Below are positions 49,282 to 62,308 of a stretch of DNA of 64,000 nt, piece by piece. Location of the stretch: assembly GCA_002964805.2 (NCBI GenBank), contig PUDQ02000035.1, forward strand, positions 1 through 64,000. The letters are read 5' to 3'. The position numbers and the translations under genes were made by a program. This DNA is from Trametes villosa (lineage: Eukaryota > Basidiomycota > Agaricomycetes > Polyporales > Polyporaceae). Position 1 is the stretch's first letter. Every line of letters starts with the position of its first letter. Below the pieces are notes generated by a model. That model ran no database searches, was not told where the DNA came from, and saw only the letters and a list, made by a program, of their open reading frames with translations.

Positions 49282-51544
49282 GCTAGAAACAATGCCAAAG
49301 GATCGGCAGCGACTTATCCAACTAGACGAAGCGATCATTAATGCGCTCACCTCGTCAAGTTCCGATGCAGAGAGCGTAGTCCGCTGAGCAGAGAGAGATG
49401 CAGAGTGGGGAGGAAGGGCTGACAGCGTGCCCGATACGCGTGTACGGCTGGCATGAACAAGGCAGGACGTCTATATACACGCGCGCCAGCCTGTGCGCTC
49501 GTACCACAGCCCCGACCAGCCCGACGTGCGTGACGGTCCACTGGATTGGTTCTGCCATACATCATACATAGTTCTGTCAGAAGGCCATCGTCTGGGAAGC
49601 TCACAGCAGGCGAGGCTACTGTCACGCCCCGACATCTGACTTCCGTCGGCGCATGTGAGCTCACCAATCGCCCATGCGGGCGGGCGTAACGATAGCCACG
49701 GCGGTGTGTGCCATTCAACACTTTTGCTCAGGAGGGGCGTGTCCGTGCGGACGGGCGATGGCCACCGAGTCAGCCTCACACCGCAAGCTGTACCTCTCCT
49801 TCTATGCGGGATGTATGCAGTTGTCCATGTGGTTCTTCCATCTATCATTGTCTGACAGCTTCTGCGTCTCCCTGAAGCCCCTTACCCACGCGCATCGCAC
49901 TCTCCACTTTCTGAGGCACCCGTCCTCGAATTCCCAGGAGCCGCTGCAGTGCGCAAGGGCGCCGGGCACAGGCGTACGCACCGCTCATCCGGCCAGCGGG
50001 TGTCTCCTTCCTCGCCGTTCCTCTGCATTAACGAGCGTAACTTGGTGTAGGCATGGTCAGGGCCACGAACCTGAGCGCTCTTAGAGCACACGAGGTGCGT
50101 AGCGGCATACGCCGTACATTACCGCTCATTCAGATAGCAGCGGTATACTATCGAAGCGCCAGTTGTGACGCGGGACTAATATACAAGGCGAATGACAGAA
50201 AACGAGGTGCGACGTACCTGTCGCAGAACATCGTAGCACTCGACGGCGCTGGCGAATCGGGATGCGCGGGGCTCGGGTACTTCGCTCATGTCGCTATACG
50301 GCGACGCACGGTATACCGTGTAGAGCGACACCGCAGCGCAGGCATCGACGTGGTAGACGAGGGCGGTGTCTATAGTATCGCTGATCTTTGAGACCGTGCC
50401 TCTCTGCGACGCTTCCCGTTGCAGTGCCGGGGCGTTGCGTTTTCAGTCGCATTGGAGCGCTGGCAGTAGAACCGGCTAGGGATACTAATCAGTGCGCCCC
50501 GAGCCAACCGCCACGCCGTACGCACCATGCTCAGATTCAATGTCAAATACATATCCGAGCTTTTCTTCCCTATCACGTACGAATTGGGCCGCACGCCCGC
50601 CGGCATTTTCGCCCTGGGGCCCGTGTAAGACGTGCACGCTAGCCTCGCCAGCGTCGTCATCCATCCTGCTTCAACAGCGTGCAGACGGATGCCTCCGAAG
50701 GCTCGTGGAAAGAACGCTCGGTTGAAGCGGAGGGGGGCTTGGACGCATGCGCGACTGGCCCTGCAAAGTGATTGAGCGAAGAGGAGGCGGATGAGTACCC
50801 ACCCAGACGCCACCCAGGCAGGCTGCCACGCCGCAGGCGTCGACCGGTTTCCAGGGTCGGATACGCGCATACAGCGCCTGCGATAGGTAGAGAGCCCGAG
50901 GGCGGCACGAGAAACGTACCTGGCGAAGCGTCGTCTGCACAATGGGGATCGAGGTGCTTGCTGGCTGCCGCGGTTCGGCGCTGGACGATGCCCGTCAAGT
51001 AGGCAGTGAGGGTGCCTATGAAAAGACCGCGAGCGCTGTGAGTGCATGAGCGCGCGAGGCGTCGGTGACGCACATTTTATGGAACTCCGCTAATAAATGC
51101 AGGAGCGATAACGATACGGACAACCTGGCCTCTATGCTCGGAGGCGTCGAAACAGACGGTGCGCGCTCTAAACGCGCCATATGTCGAAGTCTTGCTCAGC
51201 GATGCGGCTGCAAAGAATATTCGAGGGGACTCACACCGGGAACGTACGTGCGCAGTGTTGACGACGCGAGCCGTCCCAAGTTTCTTGCTGTACCATGCTG
51301 GCGGTAGCGGAAGTGTGGCGGGGCTGCTTTATCGCATGCGCGCGGGTGTTGATGGTGCGCTCGCACGTACCCTTGGCTGCTGAGCGTGTGGATTGCGCGT
51401 CTGTAGGTATGCGTGCATGCTACAGCCGTTTGTAGCGCCGTGCATGGTCTTGAAATTTTTCGGGAAGGATCGCGCGGGTGGGCGAAGATGTACGCCGCTT
51501 TAGATGCGCGATGAGGGACGCGCGCGAGGAGCATGTGAGGCTGC
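49282..51544. other. Region without recognisable gene
   Basis: Open frames on both strands (for example 50370-51047 -) are arginine- and cysteine-rich, overlapping and domain-free. A 50-codon frame on the - strand near 50660-50510 (MDDDAGEASVHVLHGPQGE...) has more protein-like composition and might be an exon. The promoter of the HET gene must lie in the left part. Otherwise nothing seen. Confidence 0.4.
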
Positions 51545-52270
51545 TTACCGTTCAGCGATGTGGCGGGGATGGTCGTCCGACGATAGATGTACTAGACGTA
51601 CCGGGTCCCTAGCACTGTGTTTTGCCGGCGCACGCAATGTTAGCTCCCACCTACCGTCCACGTAGCGGACAGGCACCGTGGGCAACCGAACGATGTCGCT
51701 GACCGTCCTGTACGGATAGACCTGCGCCGGGTCGTCGCGTGTAGAGTACCGTCTCGTCCGCGCAGAGTTCTCCGAGACGATGAGAAACCATGGCCCGGTG
51801 GCTTCAAAGCGCGTCGCTCTCGAAAAACTGCGAGGTGGGATCGATGTCGAGCTCCCCTCCACAAGGGGACGCATACCAGGTATGATACTTCTAGAGTTCG
51901 CCAAGAACTCCTCGTCTGTGCAGTTCCCATAACTCGCGGTTGATGTTGAGCCGCCGAACGGTAGTTGTATTCGGGGGCATGGGTGCAATGCACTTGATAT
52001 GCTGAAGAGGAAGGAGATACGCATTAGCACTCGACTCGCGAACCACTCCCGAGGCAGTATCTGCGGCGTCACAGTCAAGCCGCCCCCGTACACCAGCCGT
52101 GTCCAAAGCCCACGATTTACTGTGGTAGAACGACAACACCACCAAATCACAGAACGAAGCTGCAAGCCTCGGTCGGCGCGCATGTAATGACCAGGCCAGA
52201 CGGCATGTATGCGGACGACCTCTCGATAAGGAGCCGCGTAGTACTTACGTAGGTGCCTATTTGAACTCAT
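51545..52270 (-). CDS. Doubtful hypothetical ORF, 241 codons
   Basis: Open frame on the - strand; the C-terminal 120 residues (FEATGPWFLIVSENSARTRR, DIVRLPTVPVRYVDGRWEL) have protein-like composition, the N-terminal part less so. No domain recognised, no clear promoter. It could be one exon of a larger gene or chance. Confidence 0.25.
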   Translation of the reverse strand: MSSNRHLRKYYAAPYREVVRIHAVWPGHYMRADRGLQLRSVIWWCCRSTTVNRGLWTRLVYGGGLTVTPQILPREWFASRVLMRISFLFSISSALHPCPRIQLPFGGSTSTASYGNCTDEEFLANSRSIIPGMRPLVEGSSTSIPPRSFSRATRFEATGPWFLIVSENSARTRRYSTRDDPAQVYPYRTVSDIVRLPTVPVRYVDGRWELTLRAPAKHSARDPVRLVHLSSDDHPRHIAER

Positions 52271-55147
52271 GGTTATCCAGGCTGCTTTTTTCGACTTCGA
52301 TCGTCGCCGGGCGAAGCGAGTGTTATTGAGACTGAGACTCGAGTGCGTCGTGCGAGAGCCGAGATAGGACTGACGAGACTAGACGGATGCATAACCAGAT
52401 ACAAGTAGTAAAATTAAAGACCCAGATCTGGCTTTGCAGAAGAGGCATGCACGATAGAGCAGCAGAGGCGGGCGACTGATTCTCAGCAAGGTCGAAGGAG
52501 GAGGAAAAGAGCAACAGGCGCCCGGCGAGGCCCTTGGGAGGCGCTAGCATCGCTGGCCGAACCTTAGCGCTTAATAGTCCAAGTAGTATACTGCTCTCTT
52601 GCTCTTCCGCCACGATGTCATGTACCCAGGGCCCAGCGAATCTTTCGTCTTTATGCTGGGAGGCAATTATTATTCTTTACTTGATGTGCTCTAAGTAGAG
52701 GTATGAGTTCGTAATACGACTCCATCGTCCGTCTAACCGTCTAACCGCGACACGAGGCCACAGCGCACGATCACCATATGGTACCTACAGGATGCTTGAC
52801 CATAGCCGCGCGAAGGAGGCATCTCAGCCTGGTCATCTCCCCGGGCACTAGGACTGGGAACGACTGGGTTGCGCTTGCCCGTGACTTCTGAAATCTGAAG
52901 AAATCGCTTCCGTATCCAGGGGCAGGCTCTGAGTGACAATTTCGACCAACGGCAAGCGTGAAGCACTCAGTGAGTCGTACAATGCCTGAGTTATTAATGT
53001 ACGCTTATCTATCTCAGTAGAGTCTCACGTTACACAATGGGCTCGTGAGTCCTCGGCGCATCCGCAGCCCTTCAAGCGTTGCGGAACGGGACTTCGGCGC
53101 GTTCAAGTAAGTCCACCTTCTCGCAATCCGAGCGACGGTTTGACTCAACCCGCGTCGCCTAGGGCGACTGCCATCGCTGGAAGTGGCATGGCTTGTCAAG
53201 AGCGGCCGGAAGACACCAACTCGCAACTCGGATCGTGGGGGGACCCGTCGAGACAAACCCTGCTCCTTTTCACCGCGGACACCCTGACCGCCGGTAACGC
53301 CATGCGTGCCCACGCGCTAGATACCCGCATGATTGAGGAGAGGATGGAGATGTTGTGCCGTAGGGCTTAATGGCGCGGGAGGCGTCTGCGTGTTCAGGCG
53401 GTGGCGTGGTATGTGTCACCGCTCGGCGGGCTGACGGAGAGGCGATCCTCGCCTGTGGGTTGACGCACCCTCGACAATTCGATAATATAGGCGCAGTTGC
53501 TCTCTGGTAAGCTCGCGCATATATCCATTGACCTCGTGATGTATTCTGATAGCGGAAAGACACTTCACGTTCAGCACCGTTGTGCATCACACGAATGCCT
53601 ACCGGCATCGAACCGCCAGAAATGGCGAATTTTGTACAGCGCCGATAACGAAGCTGAGCTTAAGACACGAAGGAGCGCAATCTCCGCTTTCGCCCCTCGC
53701 CCTCAAGCTGCATTGGCGGGGATGATGTCACGAGGTGGTGGCGACTACCAGGCTTGCACACCACGCTTCGCATGGATGTGCGACGACGCCCGTAGATCAG
53801 GTGTTACCTTCCTCAAATCTTTCAGGTGAGCGTTTGACGCAGCGACGAACGGCAGCATTCGACGTATGCTAAGACATGCGCGCAGCTCCTTTGCAGTCGT
53901 GGCGCAGATAGCACACCGAGGACTAGGGAAAATCAAACCCGCGATCTACCCCTCCGCAGGCACCAAGTGCGTCGGATGTGCGATCCCGCGTCTCAACCTC
54001 GACCGCATGTTCAACAAAACGTCGCCGCCTCGCAGGTTCCTCACCTTCGCTCCTGCGCTCGCGTTGTAGATGTGCTATGCAGTGCGTCTGCAGAGACTTT
54101 CTATCGGATACATCCAGGTTCCCGAGGATCAGAGCGTACCCCCGCTGAACGCCGCGCTGAGCGAACCGCAGCTTCGACACCGCGATGGTGCGTTTTCCCG
54201 TGCGGCCAAGGCCGCAGTGGGTATTGTTGACGCCTCTAACATGTCGGCCGCAGATTCCTCTGGGTATGGACAACCCGAGGAAGATGGCGTATCACGCAGG
54301 GCAACAGGTTTGTGGCATTGCATGCGTCCGCACGACGCCCGGGCGCGTGGGCGATGTAGAAGACGTCACAGGCTCGTGGAAGCTGCTCGACGCTCGTTCC
54401 TTCAAGCGTACGTCGGATGCATAACCGTAGTCAGTCTCCGGCTGACGCATCTTTATTGCCATAGAGCTCTATCACTTCCAGTGCAACCCCGACGAGGAGC
54501 CGTCGTCGGTAGTCGCTTTGCCCGGTGCAGTTGTTGGAGGGCGACATCGAGGCGGAGCGCATTACGCTGCCGCTTGCGACCGTGAAGGACGTGCTTGTCT
54601 AGATGCAAAGTTTCCTTTGATCTGTGCTCGGCTGATACTAAGTGCTGTATGGAGAAGTAGACCTGTTGTAAGATCACCTTTTGTCGCCGGATTGTATTCA
54701 TAACGTTTGTTTAATGTATCACGGAGTGCACCGTTCCCCGGCCCAGTTGCCACACCAATGCGTGCTGTTCGCTAGCAGCCCGCCGTTGATGGAGGAACGC
54801 CCTGGTAGATCCTCGCAAGTATGATTCAGGCTAGAATATGCTGGACAGTACTGCAGTACCTCTCGCGTATGCCCGTTACACGTTGTAAGGATACAGGTTG
54901 TTGCCAGAACTGGTGAGTCTACTTGAGCTTGCCTGATGACAGTGGCGGTACCCGAAGATGATCAGCAGCGATGCATGCACGTACCCCTTCGTGCTCAAGA
55001 TCCACAACGTAAGCCTCGCGCGCATGAGATGAAGTCGCGGTGTTTGCGAAGCAGGCCGTCCAGGTGTCCGAGATCACTACCCTGCAGACGGTATACAGAA
55101 CGTCGCGCTGCTTGTATTGAATATCACACGAAGAAGAACTAGTACGT
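52271..55147. other. Region without recognisable gene
   Basis: AT content is higher than in the flanks. Frames of 60 to 170 codons on both strands lack domain patterns and overlap each other. No repeat with clear ends was found. Possibly decayed sequence. Confidence 0.4.
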
Positions 55148-55285
55148 TTAGCGACGAGATGTGGAGAGCGATCCCAAGAGATTGTGAAACAGAGTCGTAA
55201 GTGTAGTAAGCTGACCTCTGACGGCGGAGAGCTGGTCCTCAACGGCGGAAAGCCGCTGGTCCGTGTTTCGAACCGCTTCCGTCTT
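55148..55285 (-). pseudogene. Coiled-coil tail beyond an in-frame TAA of the EF-hand/ZZ gene
   Basis: Directly after TAA (55288-55286) the same frame reads a heptad-type helix (TDQRLSAVEDQLSAVRGQL, then TTLTTLFHNLLGSL) to a second stop at 55150-55148. Relatives of the upstream gene, as I recall them, end with such a helix, so the TAA may be a premature stop removing it. An unseen intron spanning the TAA is the alternative. Confidence 0.45.
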
Positions 55286-58200
55286 TTACTTGCAAAGGGC
55301 GAGGTTATGCGTGGTTTGGTGCATCCCTGTCATACGCTCTACCCGGGCCTGCTCGCAATCTTGGCAGATGAAAGCGTTTGATTCGGCTACGGTCATTCGT
55401 CGTGAATGTTCCGATGTAATGAAGTTGTAGAGAGCGTACCTGGACACTCGACGCAGTACCAACAGGGGTACGACAACTCGGAGTAACACGAAATGCACCT
55501 CGGACGAGTGATGTAGTTCCCATTCGAGGAATGTGCTTCCGGATCCGGCTTTGCTGCGGCAGTCTTGATGGTCTTCATTCCTTCGACGCCCTCGAAATAG
55601 TTCGCCCCTGAAACCTGCTCCTCCCCCTCAATGCTGCTCTGGCTCATCAGCCTCCTCGCGCGCTCGAAGCCAGCGTGCGCCATCTGGAAAACGTTGCCCA
55701 TCTCGCGGTGCTGATGGAAGCTTCTCCGCACCTTGAGGAAGTCGTGCGACGGCAGGTGAGGCTCATCGAGATCGTCGCGTATCTTCACAGCGTCTCTACA
55801 AGTCGGCGTGTCGCAGAAGTCGACAGACGACGTGACGCCACATTGCATGCACATCAAGCGGGACCCGAAGATGTAGTCCCCGCACGCGTCGCATTCGATG
55901 CTGGTAGGGTAAGAGCATTTGTTTAGTACGGCAGTTGAGCGTCGGGTGAGGTGCGCGACACTCACTCATGTGCGGCGACGGGTGGTGGCCGGTAGCTCTG
56001 GAGTACCCCGAAGTACCGCATATCTTCATAGGTAGAGGTGCGAAATATGACGGAGAGCCGCTCGCCAACCTCGCCACGGGATAGGCCGTCGGTGTCCCCT
56101 CTCGACAGCTCGAGGTACTCTGTTCGGATGTTGCGACGCTCCCTGATGTACGACCAGGAGATCGTCTTCCTCCTGACCTCGTCGTGCGCCGCCGTCAAGG
56201 CATACTTCCACAACGCACGTGTCCTGTTCTCCTTGAACTCGGCGGGCGGCGGCCGAGCCGCCAAGGTCTCCGCAGGGATGCTCTTCAAAAGGAACGGGTG
56301 CAACATTCCGCCGTCCTCCGGATATCCCCAGTGTCCAGAAAGGGTCTTGCCGTCGTCGGACAGAGTGCCTACGTAGTGAGCCGTCCTTCCGTGCAATGTA
56401 TCGCTGAAGGTGTATTTGATAGCACCATATTCTCCCTTCTCGTATCCACCGGTCATGGTGAATGTCATCCCGTACGCGTTCATGTCGCTCGCCACGTACG
56501 AGGATCGGCTTTCCGGGGAGACGCGAAAGCGAAGCGACACCATCGGAGAGGTCGGCCAGCGCATGGCGCACTGACGGGAAATGAAGCCGTTCCACCTACG
56601 CAGACTGGACCGAGACAGCCAAGTAAGCCCCTTACGAAGTAATACATATGCGCGAAGGGAACCTACATTGCCTTCACATGCTCGTCTGCTTCAGCGTCAA
56701 TCCCAGTATCGACAACTTCGGCATCAACGTAGAGGGTGTGCCCCGCGGAAGGGTAGTTTAGGAGCTTTGCAGCGCCCTCTATCTTCTCCTCGTCCTCGTC
56801 GACGTTAGTGAGCTCCTCATACACGCGCTTGCGCATCTGCTTGAGAGACCAGAACTTCGAACCGTCATGCCAGTAGTCGAACTGGGAGATGTTGGTCCGG
56901 CGTGCTACGGTGAATGGTGCTTGTGGAATTAGAACGTACCAACTCCTTTGCATGCACCTTGAATTGCTGCCCAGCGTCCAGATGCTGTTGTTTGAAGAAC
57001 ACTGCAATACGGTGTACAATATATCACAAACGTCCGGTAGAGGAAGCTTATGACTCACTCTCAAGCTCGTCATGGCGAAGATCCACTGCGCGAAACAGTA
57101 CCCTGAGGGTGTGAGCAGAATCTCGCAACTCGTCCCTGTGGATGACCATTTTGTGACACAGACGGAAAATCCCGTAGTCACGCTTCAAGAGCAGGTAGAG
57201 GAGCGGGAACAGACACTGAAGGGCTTTGAGCGGTAGTGTCAATGCTATGGATAGAGCTTAATACTTACCTTCTCAATCCTTCCGGGGCCTGTGACGAGCT
57301 TGAGTGTGTCCATTGCATCGATGTTGTACCGCAAGGTCTCAAGGACCGTTCGAAGGCGTTTCTCCTCGGCCTCTTCGTAGTCCTTGAAACGAGCCTGGAG
57401 TGCTTCGGATTCATCGGCGCAGACGGTGGAGCTTGTGAGCGTACAGACGTGCCGATAGACCTTTCCGAGGTACTTCTGGATGGCCTGAGTGTTCGCGGGG
57501 AGAATGAGACGCTGCACCGCAAACATCTTCTCCAAGAGATCCATGATCCTGTGGAGGTAGTATGTTGCGGACATTTGCCACCCTGTTCCGCCTAAGTTCA
57601 GCATCACCGATGCAGCTGTTACAAGAAGAGCATGGATTGACCTATTGCCCAGTATGCGAGCCAGTGGGGCAAGCTGGTATTTGGACAGTTCAAATTCGGC
57701 TAAGAGACCTCACTAGGTTGCCTCGCTACTCACCTCCACCCCTGCGGACGCGCCGCGGTAAACTGGTTGACCTCCGCGATGGTGATGAAACCGGACGCAT
57801 CGACATCGAACGCCTCAGCAATCGATTGCAGTCTGTTGACGTCGATCCACTGCAGAGCCCAACGGTCATCGGCACCGATCGCAACGACATTGGCCTCTCC
57901 TTGTAGCACTTCCGGCCTAGCTTCACTCTGTTGACTATAGTAGTCCCGCAGGGCGAGAACAAACTGCCGCGCTTCGACTCCTCCGTATCTTGGCCATTTC
58001 TTGCTGCAGTATTCAGACCGACTGTCTCGCGGTAGGTGCATGAACACTGACCATCTCCTTCCATATCTTGTTAATATCCTGTTTCAGGTGTTAGCAAGGC
58101 AGTGTGCAGAGTTGAGACCGGCTTGGCGCACCGGATCGGCGATTCGGTAATGCCAACTCTGCTTCAACTCGATCTCGGACATGAACACCACCCTGTTTCT

Positions 58201-59617
58201 CTGGATAGCACTCTCGACACTATCCGCCAGCTGCTGCTTGAGCGCATTGACATCGAATTCCTCCTTGTAGTCATCGTGTTCTGGGCCGCCACTCTGTGCG
58301 GCGTGCTTCGGTGCTGGGGCGGAGCTGAGCAACTTGTGCTGCAGCAGCTGGTTGAGCACCTTGGGATTGCCCCGCACCGCGTCCGGCCCGCCCTGCTTCT
58401 CAGCCAGGTTCGTGAGGTCCCTGGACTCCGGGGTTGTCGCGTTCATGAGCAAATCGACTAGAACGTCGATCTTTAATGTGAGGGACTCGAGGTTCAGGTT
58501 CGCACGGTCGACGGCTGCGCCAGTATGGATGGAGAGCGCGAAGACGAACTCGTTCCGGCGGTTGGCAAAGAGGTCGAGGAAGTGTTTGAGCCTGTCTTCC
58601 AACTGTGAGCTCTGGAAGACCTTGGCTAAGATGTGTTTCTTCGCGTATGCGTCGCACACATTGCCGCAAGAGGTGATGTCGTCCGCCGTGCGCTTGATGA
58701 GGTTCTGCATCCGCGCCTTGATGGTCATGCCTTCGAGGTCTACGCTTTCACTGTCCTTGATGGTACGTAGCCTGAGAGAATATAGCAGGCTGAAACGATC
58801 TGGATGACACATGCCGACGTACTGCAGTAGAGCCTCCATCATGTCCCCCATTTGGAACAATAGCTCCTCGATTTTCTTGTCGTTGTTCCGGCGCTTCAAA
58901 TTCAGTTCAACGACGATTTGGAAGGCCTTGACAGCAACTGAGCAGCGGTCAACAGCAAAGCAATGGTCGATAACATTGAGGGTGCTCACTTTCGATGAAC
59001 GGATGCACCTTCGCTATCTCTGCCAAAGTTCTTGCAAGGGTAGGGAGGCTGTGTGCTAGGGTATTCACGCCATCGCATATGATCTTCGTGGTGTCGCTCT
59101 TGCATGCATACCCGCTTGACATACGAGAAAGACACAGATGAACGATGAATGCTCACCTTCGCCGCCCCTTGGAGTCTTTCGACTACGTCCCCTGGGAATG
59201 GCATCGCGTTGGATTGATAAGCCATCGTTCAGACATCATGCTGTCGTATCTGAGAGGGAGGACTTGCTCACCCGACGTATTAAGCACTTTGACGGCAGTC
59301 GAGCCCTGGGATGTACCGTAGCTTTTCTGAGCACGGCTTACGACTTCGGACGCACTGCCCAGGCATCTCTTGATGTTGTCCTCTTCTTCGTACATAGATT
59401 CCGGTAGTCTTTTGGTTGATGCTCCCTGGGAATTGACGACACCGGCTCGAGGATCTTGGGTAGCGGCGCCATCGATAGGAGGTACTTGGAGATTGGTTGA
59501 ATGCACCCGAGCCAGTCTGGAATGCTCCTCTATCGCCGTCACGTCGCGACGCTGGGCGAGGTCAGAGCGTCTGTAAATGGGCTTTGAGAGCGGATTCATC
59601 GCGGTGGTGAGGCTCAA
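55286..59617 (-). CDS. EF-hand and ZZ zinc-finger protein, multi-exon
   Basis: Large Agaricomycete protein of unknown function, probably about 1000 aa. First exons: 59617-59272, 59191-59157, from 59098; these join in frame (LNTSG/DVVERLQGAAK/SDTTKIICDGVN). Then come AVKAFQIVVELNLKRRNNDKK with MKxxxL-type helices (58940-58150), an EF-hand loop DVDASGFITIAE (about 57800) in a domain with ARQFVLALRDYY and RWALQWIDVNRL, GPGRIEK / CLFPLLYLLLKRDYGIFRLC (57600-57100), a beta-rich domain (GGYEKGEYGAIKYTFSD, 56560-55990), and a ZZ finger (CDACGDYIFGSRLMCMQC, 55890) with CISCYSELSYPCWYCVEC and FICQDCE at the end. A coiled coil should follow but is cut by TAA. Internal exon edges are approximate. Confidence 0.75.
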
Positions 59618-61251
59618 ACCGGGGACGTGGGGGATACCAAGCTATCTACGTTCACTGGTATTTAACGAACACCACATGAGGAATCCGCATGGTGCTTCAT
59701 TTCGGGCGAAGCACGCCAGTTCTGATTCTACTTTAAAGTTTGAGTAGACTCGAAACCAGTCGATCGGGACGCACGTGGAAGCCGCCTTTTGTTGGTACGC
59801 TCGCCACCGCGCGCTTTGTCCTTGTTTGTTCCTCCTTCCCGTTACGGTACGCGGCCGCCCGCTCCCCGACGACTCGCCTCGAACTCCTCCTGTGGCCCTC
59901 CCCGACTCATAGATACGCTCGTCGAGCTCCTGTACGACTACTCAGAACCCCCGAAACACCTCTTGGCACTCATCGCGGCCCCGAACGTCTTGTTTACTTA
60001 TCGTGACTCCCGAGGACTGAGACACTCGATTCTCTGTGTATTTAACGAGCCTCGAGACGACCGAATACACCAGATCTCCGCTCCCTCCTCACGTCCGCCG
60101 GTTCGAACTCCGAAAGGACGGAGCGACGTTGTGGTAGGGCGGAATGTAGTCGTAAGTCGGAGGGGTTCTGTACAGGTCGCCTCGGCCGTAGGTAGCTCAC
60201 ATGAAGCGAGCGCTGTACTAGACTCGTGTTAGCGAAGAGATGAGGGTGGATACTCACGAATATAATTCGTTTCGCGATGCGAGCGCGCGGCGAGCGACGG
60301 ATGCGAGACGTATCGAGACGCGAGACGAGAGAGGCGAAGACCGTCGACGCACGCGAATGTGAATCGAGGGAGGGGGAAAAACCTGGATCCATTTGAAGAC
60401 GGGACCTCGCCTACAAGTACAGAACGCGCGGCTCCACGACCGTTCTCCTGGCCTGGGCCCTATGCGCTTCTCGCTAACGTACAGTCACGTTCGTATGTCC
60501 GATTCACAGCCAAAAGTAGACCTGATAGAAAGAGAAACGTACCCGGGACGCCACCGCGCGCGCGACACGTCAATCTCGGAGGAATTGCTCGGCGCGACGT
60601 CGATCCCGACGACGCGTCTCCTATTTGCGTGCGCTCGTCGTCCCGCCCCGACAGCGGGAGATCGCGTCGACGACGTCTGCAGCCTACCGTCTCCGAGATC
60701 TTCATGCCTTGCTTGCGAGCGCCGCCGGTATGCTGTAGGGATGGGAGCTATGGTGGAATACGAGACATTTCAGTCCGTGGAGTCTGAGAGACAGATGACG
60801 AGAGATAGAAAGTAAGAGAACGAGTCGAGAAGATAACCGAGTTTGCGTGTATGTCTGGAGCTGTCAAGATAGAGGCATTCGTAGCACAATGCACGTCGTG
60901 CCCGGTATCCGCGCCACCGATCCATCGACGCATCGCGTGTATGACGCGCTTCTCAAGCCCTCGTGATCACGTTCTTGCCATTTTGAGAGCGCTCTCGACT
61001 TGGCGAGCGCGTCGTAGTCCTACAACCGTCAGCCTCGCTACACCTCCACAACACCACACTTGATCAAGTGTGGGGTTTTGCTAGTCTAACCTCATACTCG
61101 ACTCGAGACAGGACTCTCGCCGAACACTGCTTGACATCCTTACCGCTCTCGACATCCAACTCTCAAGTTTGACGTCGCCGACCCCTCGCGCTCCGTGGTA
61201 CGCCGTTCATAGCGCTATCATTAACCGTACCTAAGCGCACCGACACCCTTC
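59618..61251. other. Region without recognisable gene, probable retroelement leader at right
   Basis: Upstream of the EF-hand/ZZ gene start on the left (its promoter is expected here) and of a Gag fragment on the right. The inverted repeat CCACACTTGATCAAGTGTGG at about 61049-61068 is a perfect 20-bp palindrome. No coding frame is convincing and no LTR could be delimited. Confidence 0.4.
61049..61068. repeat. 20-bp perfect palindrome
   Basis: CCACACTTGATCAAGTGTGG, self-complementary over its full length, about 185 bp before the Gag fragment. It may form a hairpin or be a dimeric binding site in the leader or LTR of the old Gypsy element. Confidence 0.75.
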
Positions 61252-61624
61252 ATGGATACAGACGCCAATCCTCTCGCGGCCTTGGCCGCGCACCTCCCGC
61301 CCGACGCGTACAACACGCTCGAGGCTATCCTTCGCAATGTCGACCAGCGCCTTGCAACACAGGCGCAGCCGGCCCCGCAACCCGCAGGACTCACTGCCGA
61401 TCAGCTACGCACCTCACTCAAACAGGCATTCGCCTCTGCGAACTTCGTCGTTCAACAACCCGCGCCTACACACACGACCCCTGCGGCACCTCGACCAGGC
61501 AACATCAAGGTCGAGCCGCCGCACTTCCACGGCAAGGAAACAGAGGACGTTAGTGCCTGGATACTCATCATCGAGGACCACTTACGAGGTCAACACGTAG
61601 CCGAAGCTGACTGGCCCTTGCAGG
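61252..61624 (+). pseudogene. Gypsy Gag fragment, N-terminal 124 codons
   Basis: MDTDANPLAALAAHLPPDAY start, a helical part, then KVEPPHFHGKETEDVSAWILIIEDHLRGQ, which is the typical beginning of a Ty3/Gypsy capsid domain. The frame is broken at 61625 by another LTR. No pol remains in the window. Confidence 0.7.
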
Positions 61625-62278
61625 TGTTACATCCCGTGCGCCACCTCCGAAGGTTCGGACCTCATGTCCGCCCAGGTCCGCTCGTGTCCGCCCATGTCCG
61701 CCGTACGTCCGCTCTAGTCCGCTACATACTTACCATGTCCGCCATGTCCGCCATATCCGCTCATGTCCGCTCATGTCCAATACTTACTCCGCTCCTTATC
61801 TACGGTATTGACTCGGAAGGACGAAGACAATAGCTTATTGTATTCGGACTTCCCCCTTTCGGACTTCCTTCCTTTTACGTCGCTCCTTATTGTTTTGCCA
61901 GAACAATTAGATTACTTCTATAAATACTCGCCTGGATGTAGACTATTCCTCAGTTTGTATATCTCGTTGTAAAGCGTCTTATCCGCACTCAATCTACTTC
62001 CTCTGCCCTTCCTCCCTCTCGTCCGATCTCCTCCGCTCGTCCGCTCGTCCGACCCCCGACCTCCGACCTCCGCCCGTACCCTTGTCCGAAGTCAAGGACC
62101 CGACTTAGACTCGAGGCGTTGCTAATAGCCTCGCCAAAGTCCTTACCTTGTGCGTTCGTCCCGAGTCCAGGTCCGACCCGATCCCCGACTCCGACCTCCG
62201 ATCCCCGACCTCCGACCTCCGAGGTCCGACCCCGAAGTCCGACCCCGACTCGGTCCCCCGATCCGCACGGTCGTAACA
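61625..62278 (+). repeat. LTR of a second Gypsy-like element, about 654 bp
   Basis: Begins TGTTACATCCC and ends GGTCGTAACA, giving inverted TGTTAC...GTAACA. A TATA box (TATAAATACTC, about 61919) lies in the middle. Two zones of TCCGC/TCCGACC repeats (61680-61780 and 62040-62245) fill it. It interrupts the Gag fragment at 61624. The right LTR is absent, so no duplication can be checked. Confidence 0.65.
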
Positions 62279-62308
62279 GTATATACGAACTCACCTCGAG
62301 TCTTCGTC

